The notes under the pieces are model-generated. The model ran no database searches, was not told the origin of the DNA, and saw nothing but the letters and a program-made list of their open reading frames with translations. Positions 11,763 to 22,453 of a stretch of 64,000 nt of DNA are shown here, piece by piece (the stretch's first letter is position 1; each line of letters opens with the position of its first letter). The stretch covers positions 1 through 64,000 of the forward strand of contig JADNRX010000078.1 of assembly GCA_015501595.1 (NCBI GenBank), read 5' to 3'. The position numbers and the translations under genes are program-made. The DNA is from Hymenopellis radicata. Taxonomy: Eukaryota; Basidiomycota; Agaricomycetes; Agaricales; Physalacriaceae.

Positions 11763-12979
11763 AGAGAGGGGCAGGCCCAAAAGGCCTCTGTGGCATACGC
11801 AGCTGATGCGCTAATGGCACACTACATCAGAGCCGAGGATAGCAGAATCGATACGAACGACCTACAGTCACCATTCTCCAGTCATGGAAAACCTGCCAAC
11901 TCAGCTACCAAAGGATCTGCAGGTGATGTTCGAGACGGCAGTAAAGTACAATGTGAGAGTAGATGCAATGGCACCATCAAGAGACATCACGAGGGAAATG
12001 CCAATATGGTACCACGTCAAGTCGAATGGTACGAAGACACTGTTCACCACAGGGGGAAGCAAGTGCCTGAAAGAGAACCACGGCATCGAGACAGTGGGGG
12101 ACGCGGAAACCTTCGTAAACCTAACAAACCCTGCTAACCATAGACGCACAAAGAGGTGCAAGTGCAATGTATGTACCAAGGTTAGAGCCGAGACAAACTG
12201 CTCAAACCGGCAGGATGCTTCGAGAGAATGCGCGAGGTGCTGAACTCACTACCCCAAAGTGGAATCCGCTAACGAAGGCTCTACCCGAAGACGCAGATGC
12301 AGAATTCGAAGAACATGTCCCAACCCAGAGGAAGAGGGAATAGTGGTTTGATACCAGAACCTCACTAGTGGGAACGCTGGCAGACACATTCAGAATCTTC
12401 CCTAAAAAGGCGCTAAACGACGCCCTCCCAGCGAAAGCCCCAAAACGGCGAGTGGACATTGTAGAGGTGACTGTGTATACAGACGGGTCGGCAAAAGACG
12501 TCAACAAGAGGAATGCAAGAGCAGGAGCTGGCGTGTACTTCGGCAAGAAAGACAAGCGGAATAGAGCTGTAAGAGTACCGAAGAACATGAAGCAGACAAA
12601 CCAGGTTGCCGAGCTGCTAGGAACGAAAGAAGCGCTAGATGCAGTGCCGCTGGACGTAGATATGAGAATCAAGACAGACTCGATGTATGTGATTGACATC
12701 CTAACCAAGGGAAGGGAGAAGCTAGAAAACGAGGGATTCCGAAACATTGCAAACTCTCACCTAGTCGAACTGGTCATCTCAAAGCTAAGACAACGCTTGG
12801 GAGAGACGTACTTTGAGTGGGTGAAAGGCCACTCCGGAGTAGAAGGGAACGAGGAGGCTGATAAACTCGCTAGCAAGGCAGCTGACAGACTCCCACAACG
12901 CCTAACGGCTGATAAAATCCCAAGGCCCAAGGGGGACGACAAGCGACGGAATGATGCTAAGCAAGATGACGCAGTCTAA
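11763..12979 (+). pseudogene. LINE linker and RNase H domain
   Basis: The frame open at 12368-12979 carries a complete RNase HI signature: YTDGSA (first Asp), NQVAELLG (Glu), KTDSMYV (Asp) and VKGHSGVEGNEEADKLA (His, then Asp). Upstream, 11763-12360 encodes the linker after RT, starting with KASVAYAADALMAHYI, with frame changes between segments. Role in the parent element: degradation of the RNA strand of the cDNA hybrid. Confidence 0.88.
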
Positions 12980-14434
12980 AGCATACAAAGCCATCAGGGA
13001 GATTAAGATGAGCACGGAGAAGTACAAGGAAGCCCTTGAGAGAACGAATACGGCGAGGAACCTCAGTAACGCCATAGCCTGTGGCGCGGAAGAAGAGGAT
13101 GATGAGCCAACAGAAGATGTGATCTGGAAGTCGCTGCGCATAAAGGACTTCTCCAGAAGTGCGAGGTATTTCTTGTGGATGACGATGCACGAAGGATACA
13201 AAGTCGGGAAGTATTGGCTGATGACGCAAAACAACCAAGACCGGGCAATATGCACACGTTGTGGTGTCACAGAGAGCATGGAGCACATCTTGTTTGAGTG
13301 CGAGTTCCCAGGACAGAAAGAGATATGGGAAATTGCATCCGAAGTTTGGAAGAACAAGACGGGAGAAGAGCTGAACGTCACATTCGGAAGTATGCTGTCG
13401 TGCGGAGCATACAAAGTCATACAGCTCCGGACAATCAAAGTCGACAAACCGGGTAGCGCCTGAACGGCTATTTTTTGAGTAATTCTGAGCTCGGAATCAG
13501 AACCAGAATGGCTAGAAGAGTCTAAAAAACCACCTCCGAAGTTTTTCCCACGACATTTTGGGTTCGGCCAAATTTTTGAGCTGAAAAAATCAATTGTGTG
13601 TACCCCTTTGGGGGTCTGGAGGGTAAAAAATGTAGTCAGATATGATACATAAGGGTCTCTCATGCTGCTGACAGAAAAAAATGGAGAGCATCAAGGGAGG
13701 CAGTGAATGTAGAAGTCCGGGCAAATTTGCGCGCGCAAGCAAATCGTTAGCTAAGTCAACAACGTGACCCAAAGTTACCAAAATTGGTCAACTTTCCCAG
13801 GTTCCTGGCACAGAAACCGCTCGTTAGAATTTCTTCTTTTTACCTGCATCATGATCAGAATAACAAAAGGAGTCGATTCCGCCATCTCCGAAGTTTTTCC
13901 CACGAGTTTTAAGGGTACGGCCAAATTTTCAGGGTGGAATTTCTTAAAATCAACTTTACAGGAAATTGGCCCGTGCCAAAATGTTCTTTGGGCTCTTCTG
14001 CTCACGTTCCAACAAAAATCGGGCCGTCGGGGGTCGGGTAGGTCCCCCATAAATGGTTGAAGTGATCGATCAAATTTGTCGACTTTGATTGTCCGGAGCT
14101 GTAGTTGAAGGAGTGACAAAGAGGGGCAGGTCTAGACTCCGCCGGATCCTAATATCGGAGCTTGCACATCTAATCTGGAAAATCAGGAACGCCAGGGTCT
14201 GTGACGGCGGAAATCCGGCAACAATCCCTGAGGTCACTGGTCAGGAATAGATGTAAATATGCCCTAAACACCCGATTACAGCTAGATATCATGATGTCGG
14301 ACAAGCGGAAGTATGGATCGAAGGCGATCAACAAAGCTCTGGTGCTGAGTACCTGGAGCGGGACTCTCAAGGATGAGGGCAGGCTGCCTGAAGATTGGAT
14401 AAGAGAGAAGGGGGTTTTAGTGGGTGTTACCTGA
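12980..14434 (+). pseudogene. LINE zinc-knuckle (zf-RVT-like) C-terminus, split by a nested element
   Basis: The frame from about 12951 to 13420 encodes IWKSLRIKDFS...ARYFLWM, then CTRCGVTESMEHILFEC, a C-x2-C-x7-H-x4-C arrangement as in the RT-associated zinc-binding domain. The frame breaks at 13421, where a TA-flanked element is inserted. Directly after it (14104 on) the host frame resumes with VEGVTKRGRSRLRR...LAHLIWKIRN. The extreme C-terminus (TWSGTLKDEGRLPEDW, then GVLVGV) is in another frame, about 14330-14430. Confidence 0.8.
13422..14101. mobile_element. Nested TA-flanked TIR element inside the LINE
   Basis: Terminal inverted repeats are perfect for 27 bp beyond the flanking TA; the left end starts CAGCTCCGGACAATCAAAG and the right end is its complement. 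TA dinucleotides flank both sides (13420-13421 and 14102-14103), as for Tc1/mariner-type transposition. Removing the element rejoins the LINE frame (CGAYKVI|VEGVTK). A further inverted similarity (CCGAAGTTTTTCCCACGA near 13537 and 13889) lies internally. No transposase is recognisable in 680 bp, so it is non-autonomous. Confidence 0.85.
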
Positions 14435-14651
14435 CCAAGGTGAAGCCGGTCATCAATGATGGTAGACTTAACAAGTTACCGGAGATGACTTCGGCAAGCT
14501 CAAGTCCCACACAAAGGCCAGCTTGGTGTCAGTGCATAAGCATTTCCCCCGTGAGGCTTTCTTCAATCCTTTTGCATGGTTTCAATTTCCTTGCTAAATT
14601 ACGGGCGACGATTATTAACCTTGTTTCTAATCCTAGCTACTAACGTACCTC

Positions 14652-14678
14652 AAAAAAAAAAAAAAAAAAAAAAAAAAA
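14652..14678 (+). other. Poly(A) tail of the LINE
   Basis: A run of 27 A residues precedes the right target-site duplication. It marks the 3' end of the reverse-transcribed RNA and fixes the element orientation as plus. Confidence 0.9.
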
Positions 14679-14693
14679 GAGTGTCCGCATTAT
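14679..14693. repeat. Right target-site duplication of the LINE
   Basis: Exact copy of the 15-bp sequence at 10917-10931, immediately after the poly(A) run. Confidence 0.9.
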
Positions 14694-15125
14694 GCGGTGG
14701 AAATCACCCATTTGTACAGAGACGAGCATTGGTGGCTATCTACTATTCAAAACCGCAGGTTGTCATAGCACGTGTTCACCGTCTTGTTTCTCTCTCCATA
14801 CGTGTCCAATGTACTTCTTCTATGACAGTTCGGGTGTTCTGAAACGGGATGGAGAGAGGAGTCAATCCAAGTCACGTTGCGATCATGACCGTCCTTCCTC
14901 AGGCCTCAGGCCTCAGTTCCTGCCATCATGTCAACAGCGATCTACTCGTTTCCTGATATCCCGGTAGACATTGCTCGCAAAATTCTCGAGACGGCCGCAG
15001 TCCACGATACGAATGACGCATGTCGCCTCGTCCTTGTCTCCAAAACGGTACATACCTGGTAAGCCTAGTCCAACGGTTAATAGCGTAACTTATCCTTAAA
15101 TATCAACAGGATAGAGCCCCTCATC

Positions 15126-16846
15126 CATCAGGAAAACCGTACTTGGAGAAATTCTCACAAAATTGTGACAACTTGTCAAAATTGCCCGAATTGTAAGAAA
15201 TTGTCAAAACTTGTTGAGAACTTTTCGTCGCCCGTCAGAAGTCCTCAGAAATCTCGGGAAAAAAGCTCAGATATTTGCACACATTATTGAAACTTACTCA
15301 AGCAGGTGTATTAACAGGAGTACAGATCGTGGTATAAGTTTGCAGCTACGCGGAACGGATCTGAACCTAGAGGCTTACGGCCATCTTTTCCAAGTCGGCC
15401 GTGCACTGGCAGTAGCGAATCATCAATTCTCGTCATTTCGGCAACACCGACAGAAGACGGAGCATGGCCAAACGAGAAGTACTTAACGGTGGAAGTACAG
15501 ATAGGGGAAAAGTGCGCTGCGAAGTTGATGGGTAGCGAGATGTTGAGAGACCACGGGTGGTAGATGGTGGTCGAAAGGAAACATTAAGTCCAATTTGATC
15601 CGTCGGCTTCGGCTACATGCGTTCCGAGCCGTCACGTGTATGTTGGCTTTTGAAACGCCGACGACAGCTCGCAACCTTTTTCCACTTCAACCATGTCTTC
15701 TCTTTCTCCTTCTCAGCGGCCTATGTATTTGTGGGCCCACGTCGCGTGCCTTGCTCTAGGATACGGCTCAGATGTCGGTACGTGCCCTTTACCGCGGTCG
15801 TACATGTCGTACTGGCCCTTAGCGGTTGCTTCTAATAGTACTCGCCTGCCGACGCCAGCGAGACGATGCCCCTCGCTGATGCTACTTGAATACGGCAACG
15901 AAGCACCGATGCTCGTAGGCGACGCCTGCCCACACTTTCGGAGGATCGTGGAGGCATTGTGGACTGCATATCGAATTTGGCTGTTTCCGAACAATTTTCG
16001 ATTGGTGAATTCGTACCAGGTGGGTCCCGCGGTTTGTGTTTGCGCTCCCGCTGAACGTACGCGACAGTCGCAACAAATTTTGAACCACTCGAGAATCCGC
16101 TTTTCAAAATGCCCGTCGGTAATCGCTTCATGAAACCGCCACTGCAGACCTCACCAAAGACTCGACAAGCATCTACCAATCAATTGCGGCCTTTCCTATG
16201 TGGGCGGCATGACGAACGCTGGCCTTCCAATGCGGAAACGCATGTCCATGTCGACGACCTGCCCACGGTGAGTTCGGCGACTAGTCTCTCTCTTTCAGCA
16301 CTAACCCCCACTATGACAGTGCTCGGTGCCTTCACAGCGAAAATGGTATGCATAACACTATTCCTCATACTGTCTGATTGTTCCCGCAGACTCGAGCACT
16401 CTTATGAATGCTGCGCGGCATAATCAGGTAAATATTTCGACTCGCCCTCTTTACGCCCTATCTGACTTGTTTTCAGGTTGTAGGAACGAGCTTGCGCTCT
16501 CTTCAATTCGCAGTCGATATCTGCAACCGTCGTCGCACCAGAAGTATCTATACCTAGTCATGAGTGTATACCAGTATTAGTGTGTATCGTATCTTTGTAT
16601 TGTCGTACTGTGTCCCAATTTCATTGCCCTTTCGAATTTTCCTACCTTATGATTGAAAAGCAAGCAATGCGTAGAGAAATCAAGGAAGAAATTGTTGCGG
16701 ATTAGTCGGAGAATTCCCACAAATTCGTCAAAATTCGTCAGGGGACCAGCGAAATCGCTCGAATTGCGGAAATCGGACAAATTGCTCGAATTGTGGGAGA
16801 TTTTTCAAAAATTGTCAGAAATTCTGTGACTACGGTTTTCCTGATG
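15126..16846. mobile_element. CATCAGG-TIR element inserted in the F-box-like gene
   Basis: Perfect 16-bp terminal inverted repeats: CATCAGGAAAACCGTA at 15126-15141 and its complement at 16831-16846. The uninterrupted paralog at 5747-6740 gives the empty site CCCCTCATCTATCAC; here the element sits between CCCCTCATC and TCTATCAC, so a 2-bp TC is duplicated. Both ends carry clusters of subterminal motifs (variants of AAATTGTCA and GAATTGT within about 100-200 bp). No transposase is recognisable. The interior (about 15690-16560) contains intron-like GT...AG stretches of 45-52 nt, suggesting a passenger gene or a decayed one. A related element lies at 45840-47375. Confidence 0.85.
15692..16560 (+). 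other. Possible passenger gene inside the TIR element
   Basis: From ATG 15693 (MSSLSPSQRPMYLWAHV) a frame runs into a GTACGT donor near 15778. Further GT...AG pairs of 45-52 nt occur at about 16268-16319, 16347-16390 and 16427-16477, and the last putative exon ends at 16556-16558. I could not build a single open frame through all of them (a stop forms at the third junction), and no domain is recognised. It may be a decayed host gene fragment carried by the element. Confidence 0.3.
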
Positions 16847-17628
16847 TCTATCACTCTATCGTGATAGATTGTGGCTCAGCGGCTCGCCGACTTGCACATG
16901 CATTTCGTTTGCGAGATCGCAATGCCCGGACATTCATCACCAGATGCGTTAAACAGCTCTGCGTCTATTATCACCGTGACTATGAGGAGGAAGACCTCTC
17001 CTGCCTCTTGGAAATTGCCATAGATGCCGTCTCTATAGTGTGGTGGTGCAAAACCGCTCCCCTGCTGCCGTACATCGACAGGCTTCGTCCCGAATACTTC
17101 TCTTTCGCCGACTTGACTCTCGAAACGGTGGATACCCTCCTTCCCCGCAGTATCACGCATCTCAACGTCATATTTCGTTCAAACAAGGCCTGGATGGCTG
17201 AGGATTTCTCTGCCCAATCGTCCGAGTCGCTCTGGAGAGACGTCTTTGCGCGATGTCCATTCCTAACACACATCATGCTTGGCTTCTACCTACTACCTGA
17301 TCCGCCACCTTGGGCAAGTCACTTCGCACAGAGCATGCTTTCCAATGCGCCGTCCAGTTTCAAAGCTTTAATCATCGAATTGAAAACCGCTGGAGGTCCG
17401 ACTCTGGATTGGAACGTATCGGATTTTGGTGCTTCCTTGGAGGACCCTAAATTCATCATCGTGGGCCCAGAATGCTGGTTTTCGGATGTCGAAGGCGTGG
17501 CTTGGTATCAGACCGGACCAGATTGGGACTATTGGGTATATATGCGTGGAAGGGATATTTGGGAATTCGCGGATGCTCAGCTTTGTGCAAGGGCCGCCAA
17601 GACGACGGACGACGCTTCGAAGAAGTGA

Positions 17629-18160
17629 AGGTAGGATCTCCACTACTATTCCATTGTCGTCGCATGATCTATTTGTTAACGGCTTGCACAGCGAGCTGAA
17701 AACGCGGTTTTCTCGTACGATATATCGATATCTGATGTCTCCTATACCTACACGTGAACGACATCCAGCATGTTAGTCCAAGGATTGTGGCGCTCAAACC
17801 TGTCATCATCGAGAGCCAGAAGCCTACTGCTTGATCATCAGCGACCTCCACGACGCTAGATGCTCCAGGTGCCTTCTACGTTACGCCGTTAGATCGTCCA
17901 GGTGCTTCCTGCTTCGTAGGAGGCTTCAAATCCTTGTATTTAGCGTTGAATGGTGTTTCGGTCCACACTGAAAGCGGTAGACGATGGATATGGTTGAAGA
18001 ACCCTCCGACAAGGATTCCGTAAGATCCCTGCCGTTGGCAGTCCGGTCAAGCGTCACACCCAAAGCTTCAAGTACAATTTCAAGCTCAATATCTTGGAAA
18101 ACATGCAGGATCAAAGTATACGAGTGTCCCCACTATGATACGAGTACTTGTCAAAACGAG
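17629..18160. other. Intergenic with a short dispersed duplication
   Basis: 17629-17760 is the duplicated 3' flank of the F-box-like gene. At about 18070-18140 a 65-bp stretch (containing TTTCAAGCTCAAT and CTTGGAAAACATG) resembles 10875-10931, just left of the LINE. No gene seen otherwise. Confidence 0.45.
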
Positions 18161-19182
18161 CTACGGGAATATGTATGGACCCGGCGGCGGAATCTTGATA
18201 CCCTTTGCATTGAGCTCGTCAATAGTGTGCTTCTTCCAGACCCACTTCTTCCCATTAGGATGCTTGGTCATGAGTCCCGGCGCCCAGTCGTTGTCAGTCT
18301 CGCCGACTAGACGCCAGACTAAACCGCTGTGAGCGCCGTGTATAGCGCGATAGGAGATGGGCCGATCGTTCGGGCGGTACTTTGGTAGATTCCAAGTGTA
18401 TATGTATATCACCGTCATCCACATCACTTCGCTGTCCATCACATCTGGCAACATACAAGGTGAGCTGGAGTTATAACATAAGGATGAGTGGGTGCTCACA
18501 TATGGTGGGAACAACATTCACAAAATGCTTGTTCCCCTTCTCCTCTTCATACGCTTCCTCAATCTGAGGTAGGAACGCCATATACGACGTCGCCATAGTC
18601 GTCGCAGGATCTGGCGCGGGCGACAGTTTCCCACCAATAAGCTCATACGCCAAGGATGGATTGCCTTGGGATTCTGGCCTGTACTCCAAGAAGAACCACA
18701 TACACGTCTTGTGGAAATCGTACGGCTTCGGAGCGTCGTGTAGGGCCCATGCGATCGCCTCTTCGAGGGTCTTGCGATGTAGCTCTTTCCAGTCTTGGAC
18801 TAGATACTTGCGCTCTTCCGCAGATGGGAGGTTACGCATGGAACTGGGCATTGGAAAAATTGCTGGGAAGAGAAGCTACTTGGGATGCGGCTTGTTGGTC
18901 TATCTTACAAGGGCCTTTGTGGAGGGGCCAATGCGCTTTCTGATGTTCGCGGCTCTAAAAATACAGAACCTCATTCAGTGGATTGACATGGATGCTATGG
19001 TGAAAACGTACACAATACCGCGCTCCCCGACACCCACCGCACAGCTGCATCGGCGGTTGCTCCGGGGCGCGTCGAACGCCGCAATACGCGCAACCCATGG
19101 GGACGTTTTCAGAGTAGGCCAACTTGCCTGAGTTGACTTTAAAGACGGTTTTACGGCAGGGTGCATCGGGGTCTGAATCCAT
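18161..19182 (-). CDS. MYND-type zinc-finger protein, copy 1
   Basis: Start placed at ATG 19182-19180 (MDSDPDAPCRKTVFKVN), matching the start of the paralog at 39576. Exon 1 holds the first half of a MYND finger (CAYC, then LCGGC, then RYC). After an intron with a TTTTAG acceptor, exon 2 gives REHQKAHWPLHKGP. The last MYND cysteine (TGT) overlaps a good GTAAGA donor: splicing there keeps the frame open (KGPSIFPMPSSM) but loses the cysteine, while reading through gives a stop. Downstream: YLVQDWKELHRKTLEEA, a third exon joined at about 18456-18511, and a C-terminus SGLVWRLVGE...APGLMTKHP. Function unknown; MYND fingers usually mediate protein binding. Possibly defective. Confidence 0.65.
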
Positions 19183-19505
19183 CTTGCTATAGGATATGGA
19201 AACAAGGCAGGGATGTATTGGCCTTGGGCGAAGATGATGGCGAGAAGGAAGCAGTTCATCTTCACGTGACGCACTTTGGCGGATGTGGAGCCAAGCACCG
19301 CCACCACCATCCTTCCCTGCTTGTGCTCTTGAATCCTACAAAAGCAAAAGACACTCACCGTTGACTTGCCATTGTTTGGTTTGGACATGCCCCCGCGAGC
19401 GTGCCATAGCCATAAGGTTGTATTTACTTACTAGTTCATATTCACTTTTTTTCGAGTACAGGTGAAACGTACGACGAATACTTACACATAAAAGAATGTA
19501 CAATA
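19183..19505. other. Short intergenic region
   Basis: It contains the 5' flank of the MYND gene. An alternative upstream first exon is possible (ATG near 19372, GTGAGT donor, CTATAG acceptor near 19187), which would add a few residues. Nothing else seen. Confidence 0.3.
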
Positions 19506-20920
19506 TCACAGATAAATGGGCCTACTCTGCCTCGCAATATCAACCGATAACAAGATAGTTTTCCAAAACCCCGCATTCAGATACCGACGAAACCCTTTCT
19601 TAATCAACTTCTTCTCTTCTTGACCCAAAGGAGCCCAATCACCATCCGGCAACTTGAAGATACTGAACCGAACCCGTACTTCACTGCGCAAATGATGCAA
19701 ATTCATCACGGAGAGGACCTCATCCAACCTATCCCAATTGACAAGGCGTGCGAGGTCTTCGTCGTTTGAAGTGGCGTCGACACTGTCCGGATTCTTGAGG
19801 TACCTCAGAGATGAACGTACATCATGCCAGTCCAGCTTGACGTTTATCTCCAAGTCTTCAAGGGCGAGACCAGGAGGAAGCGATGCTATGGTTCGCGCTA
19901 TATGCCCCCATACGTCTATGAATCGATGGAGGCGACCGCGCTTAAGCTCGACGCTCATTTTGAAGCGCCTTAAGGCCGTGCATGGCGCAAAATTGTACGG
20001 ATCCAATACGTCGTCTATTCGAGTCAGCGTTGAGAATGAACTGGAGCGCGACTGGGAACTTGTAACGTACCCTGTAATGTAAGGATTTCGTTGATCTCAA
20101 ACTCTCGCAACTCTGGGCTGAGTAAAGCACTGATTCTGGACCGACAAGACTGCCCGAGGTCGAGCATGTCTGAAAACGACAGGGATAAACAGGTCAATCG
20201 ACTGATGTCAACGACACATGCTGGACTGCCGAGGTAATCTAGCAGACAGCCGGAGGACCCAATGGAAAGCGTGGAGAGCCTCAGGCGGTGGGACACAGGA
20301 GTTGGTGGAAGCGACGTTGTCTTGAGTCTGCACGCAGCTCGATCATGCGGAGTAGGAACAAAGATACTAGTGTCGTCGACATGGAAATGTTTGATGAAAC
20401 TACCCTGAAAGAGCGCGAAGAAGCCATGGCACGTCTCCGATTCAGTATTACGCAGTTGAACGGAAGTGATTTCCGAAAGTCGGAATGCGTGTTGAATATG
20501 AGGCAACACCAAAGGGTAATGAAAATAGTTCTCGGGCTCCCCGTCGAGACAGATTGCGCGCAGGTTTGGGAGGGATTTCATGAGGTCCGGAAGAGAGCTC
20601 TCCCATTGCCGAATGGCCCAACTCTCTTCGTACACCAAACCTTGGGCAAAATCATCCTCGATCAGCTCCGTGGGATGGTAGTCCCTGATGGTGAGCATCC
20701 GGGCGAGTCGAGCTAGCCGAGGGAAAAGGACAGTCATGTCTGACAGCCTCTGGACTCTCTCCGGACAGTCTGCACAGAGATGCCAGAACAGTCTTGTTTG
20801 GCTATGGGGGGACAATGATTGAGACGTTGTCGAAAGCACTCGGAGAGTGCGCATGTCTCCGTTTTCGTACACGGCATCGATGATGAGGCCGAACAATTCG
20901 AAAGGCAGACAAGTAGACAT
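19506..20920 (-). CDS. F-box/LRR-like protein
   Basis: ATG at 20920-20918. The N-terminus MSTCLPFELFGLIIDAVYENGDMRTL, followed by SQTRLFWHL, matches the F-box layout of Agaricomycete proteins (LP-x-EL-x-x-x-I-I-D, then the S..F/LF..L segment). An intron of about 56 nt (roughly 20012-20067, GTACGT...ATAG) joins LTLQ to DDVLDPYNFAPC. The second exon runs to the stop at 19506. The body has leucine-rich segments (LRRFKMSVELKRGR, LEDLEINVKLDWHDV) resembling degenerate LRRs. Inferred SCF adaptor; substrate unknown. Confidence 0.75.
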
Positions 20921-21107
20921 GCTTGATGGGAGGAGCTGAGAGCGAGTCTCAGATTTGTCTCAGAATGGAACGGTGCCGGAAGTTGCCGCCTACGATCACG
21001 ACCAGCAGCTCATTTTGTTGCAAGTTATCATGCTCCTGGTACAGTAGTGATATGATATAAGAAGTCTAGACAGAGAGATAACGACACAGTATAAAGCCTA
21101 CTCATAT

Positions 21108-22453
21108 TCAATCTAGGGGCCACGAATTTGTATGGAAGTCCGAAAGAACACTCTCCGTCAACAGAGAGCGCGCCTTTAGCTGAGGCACAAGGGTGTCAAT
21201 GCCAGCGAGTCTACGCATGTATAAATGCAAATGGATGCTCGACAACTCCAAAGCATAACGCTTCCATTGTCCTGGCCATCGCCCTGTTTCCTCACGTTTC
21301 TGCTGAGTCCTGCGCAAGAATTCGCGGCTCCGGATCGAAATAGAAAGGTGACATGAGCGATTAGCGAGGACATTGTCTGCTTTGTTCCACAGCTCCTGAG
21401 ACTCCGTGAAGCTTTGCTTGAGGCTGCGCCGGTCCACCAAGCCCGAAATGTATAAATCGATGCTTCTGACGGCGGGTAGTGAAGGGAGGTTCCTCACGAT
21501 CCACACTAAGCAACGTCGCACGTCGTCCACGCCGAAGCTGAAGAGTGTGATCCCTGTGAGAGCACTGACGTCGATGTATTCGTTTAGCGGTCCTTTTGAG
21601 AATGAGCACTCGGTTACCACAAAGGCGAGCACTTACGGGGAAGGAGAATCTGACCCAAGGTGAGCTTGGCCAAGCTCGCTGGATATTGACTCCGGACGTT
21701 TAATGTCAAGAACCGCCCGAAGTGCGTAGTGACTGTTCCGAGCAGGGGGTCTTCGAAGTCGGAGGGACCTTGGATGATGACGAGGGCGAAATGCTGAAGA
21801 TCGTTGCAAGAGGGGGGGAGTCCGCTCTCATAAAACCAAGACAGGATGATGGAGGCGGTCTCTGAATCCAGCTGCATCCAGATGTCGACAAGAAACATCG
21901 AATTGAGGTGATCTTCTTCAACCTGCAGCACGGTCGACTGTGACCTGCTATGCATGCCATCGGGAGAGCTTGAGAAGCGGATGTTGTCGAGAGCTAACGT
22001 CTTCAACTGTGGCGACGATGAGAGGATAGTCCAGAGAAGTGACGGAGGCAATCCTTGAACAAAATTGAAAATGAGGTGGCGCAGCTTCAAGCTGGACCTT
22101 GGCATGTAGGGAGTGGGTAAGGCGTCGGGATCTCGAAACGACACTGCAACAAGGATGAGACTCGATAGATTATGGAATCCATTGGTTAACAAATAGACGA
22201 TGTCATCGGCAGTCTCGAAGACGCAGTCCTGGAGCATTAATGAAGTGCATGCATCCAAAACTAGGTCTCCACCGTCGACAAGAGTACGAATCCAGGTCCA
22301 CTGGCCCGACGCATCTGAGGCTGTATCGAGGTCGCATAGCCTTAGCTGTCCGGTCTTTTGTAGCTGTGACGGAAGACGCCACCCGCGTCTGAGGAAGCCA
22401 TTATCAACGCGGGCCTTGGGAAAATTGGAGGGAAATGTCTTGAGAGGCGGCAT
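21108..22453 (-). CDS. LRR/F-box-like protein (5' end uncertain)
   Basis: The first in-frame ATG is at 22453-22451 (MPPLKTFPSNFPKARVDNG), but the frame stays open upstream to about 22552, where a TTTTACAG acceptor-like signal suggests an earlier exon that I could not locate. A 45-nt intron (about 21610-21654, GTAAGT...AAAAG) joins LTLGQILLP to a C-terminal exon ending at 21108. Leucine-rich stretches (LKLRHLIFNFVQGLPPSLLW, LKTLALDNIRF) fit the LRR part of fungal F-box proteins. No F-box itself is visible in the part I can support. Confidence 0.6.

Larger units (their letters stand above)
10932..14678 (+). mobile_element. 5'-truncated LINE with inverted 5' part (twin-priming structure)
   Basis: The element is bounded by the 15-bp duplications at 10917-10931 and 14679-14693 and ends in 27 A residues (14652-14678). 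The left 0.83 kb (10932 to about 11762) encodes reverse transcriptase on the minus strand. The rest encodes the downstream linker, RNase H and zinc-knuckle tail on the plus strand. Flipping the left segment restores collinear order: the RT end MWLKSYLK then abuts KASVAYAADALM, which follow each other in fungal LINEs of this kind. This is the arrangement expected from twin priming. A 680-bp DNA element is nested at 13422-14101. Frameshifts and truncation mean the copy cannot be autonomous. Confidence 0.88.
14928..17628 (+). pseudogene. F-box-like protein copy 2, interrupted by a 1.7-kb TIR element
   Basis: Exon 1 is 14928-15058 (ATG at 14928) and exon 2 starts at 15110, with the same GTAAGC donor and ACAG acceptor as copy 1. 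Exon 2 is cut at codon LI(Y) by an element at 15126-16846 and resumes at 16847, then stays open to the TGA at 17626-17628. Apart from the insertion no stop or frameshift was seen relative to copy 1 (5747-6740, opposite strand), so the insertion is probably the inactivating event. A short in-frame fragment could start at 16861. Confidence 0.85.

Noticed and set aside
12902..13663. 253-codon open frame on the minus strand
   Set aside because: It is antisense to the LINE zinc-knuckle region and runs into the nested element, so it is a chance frame.
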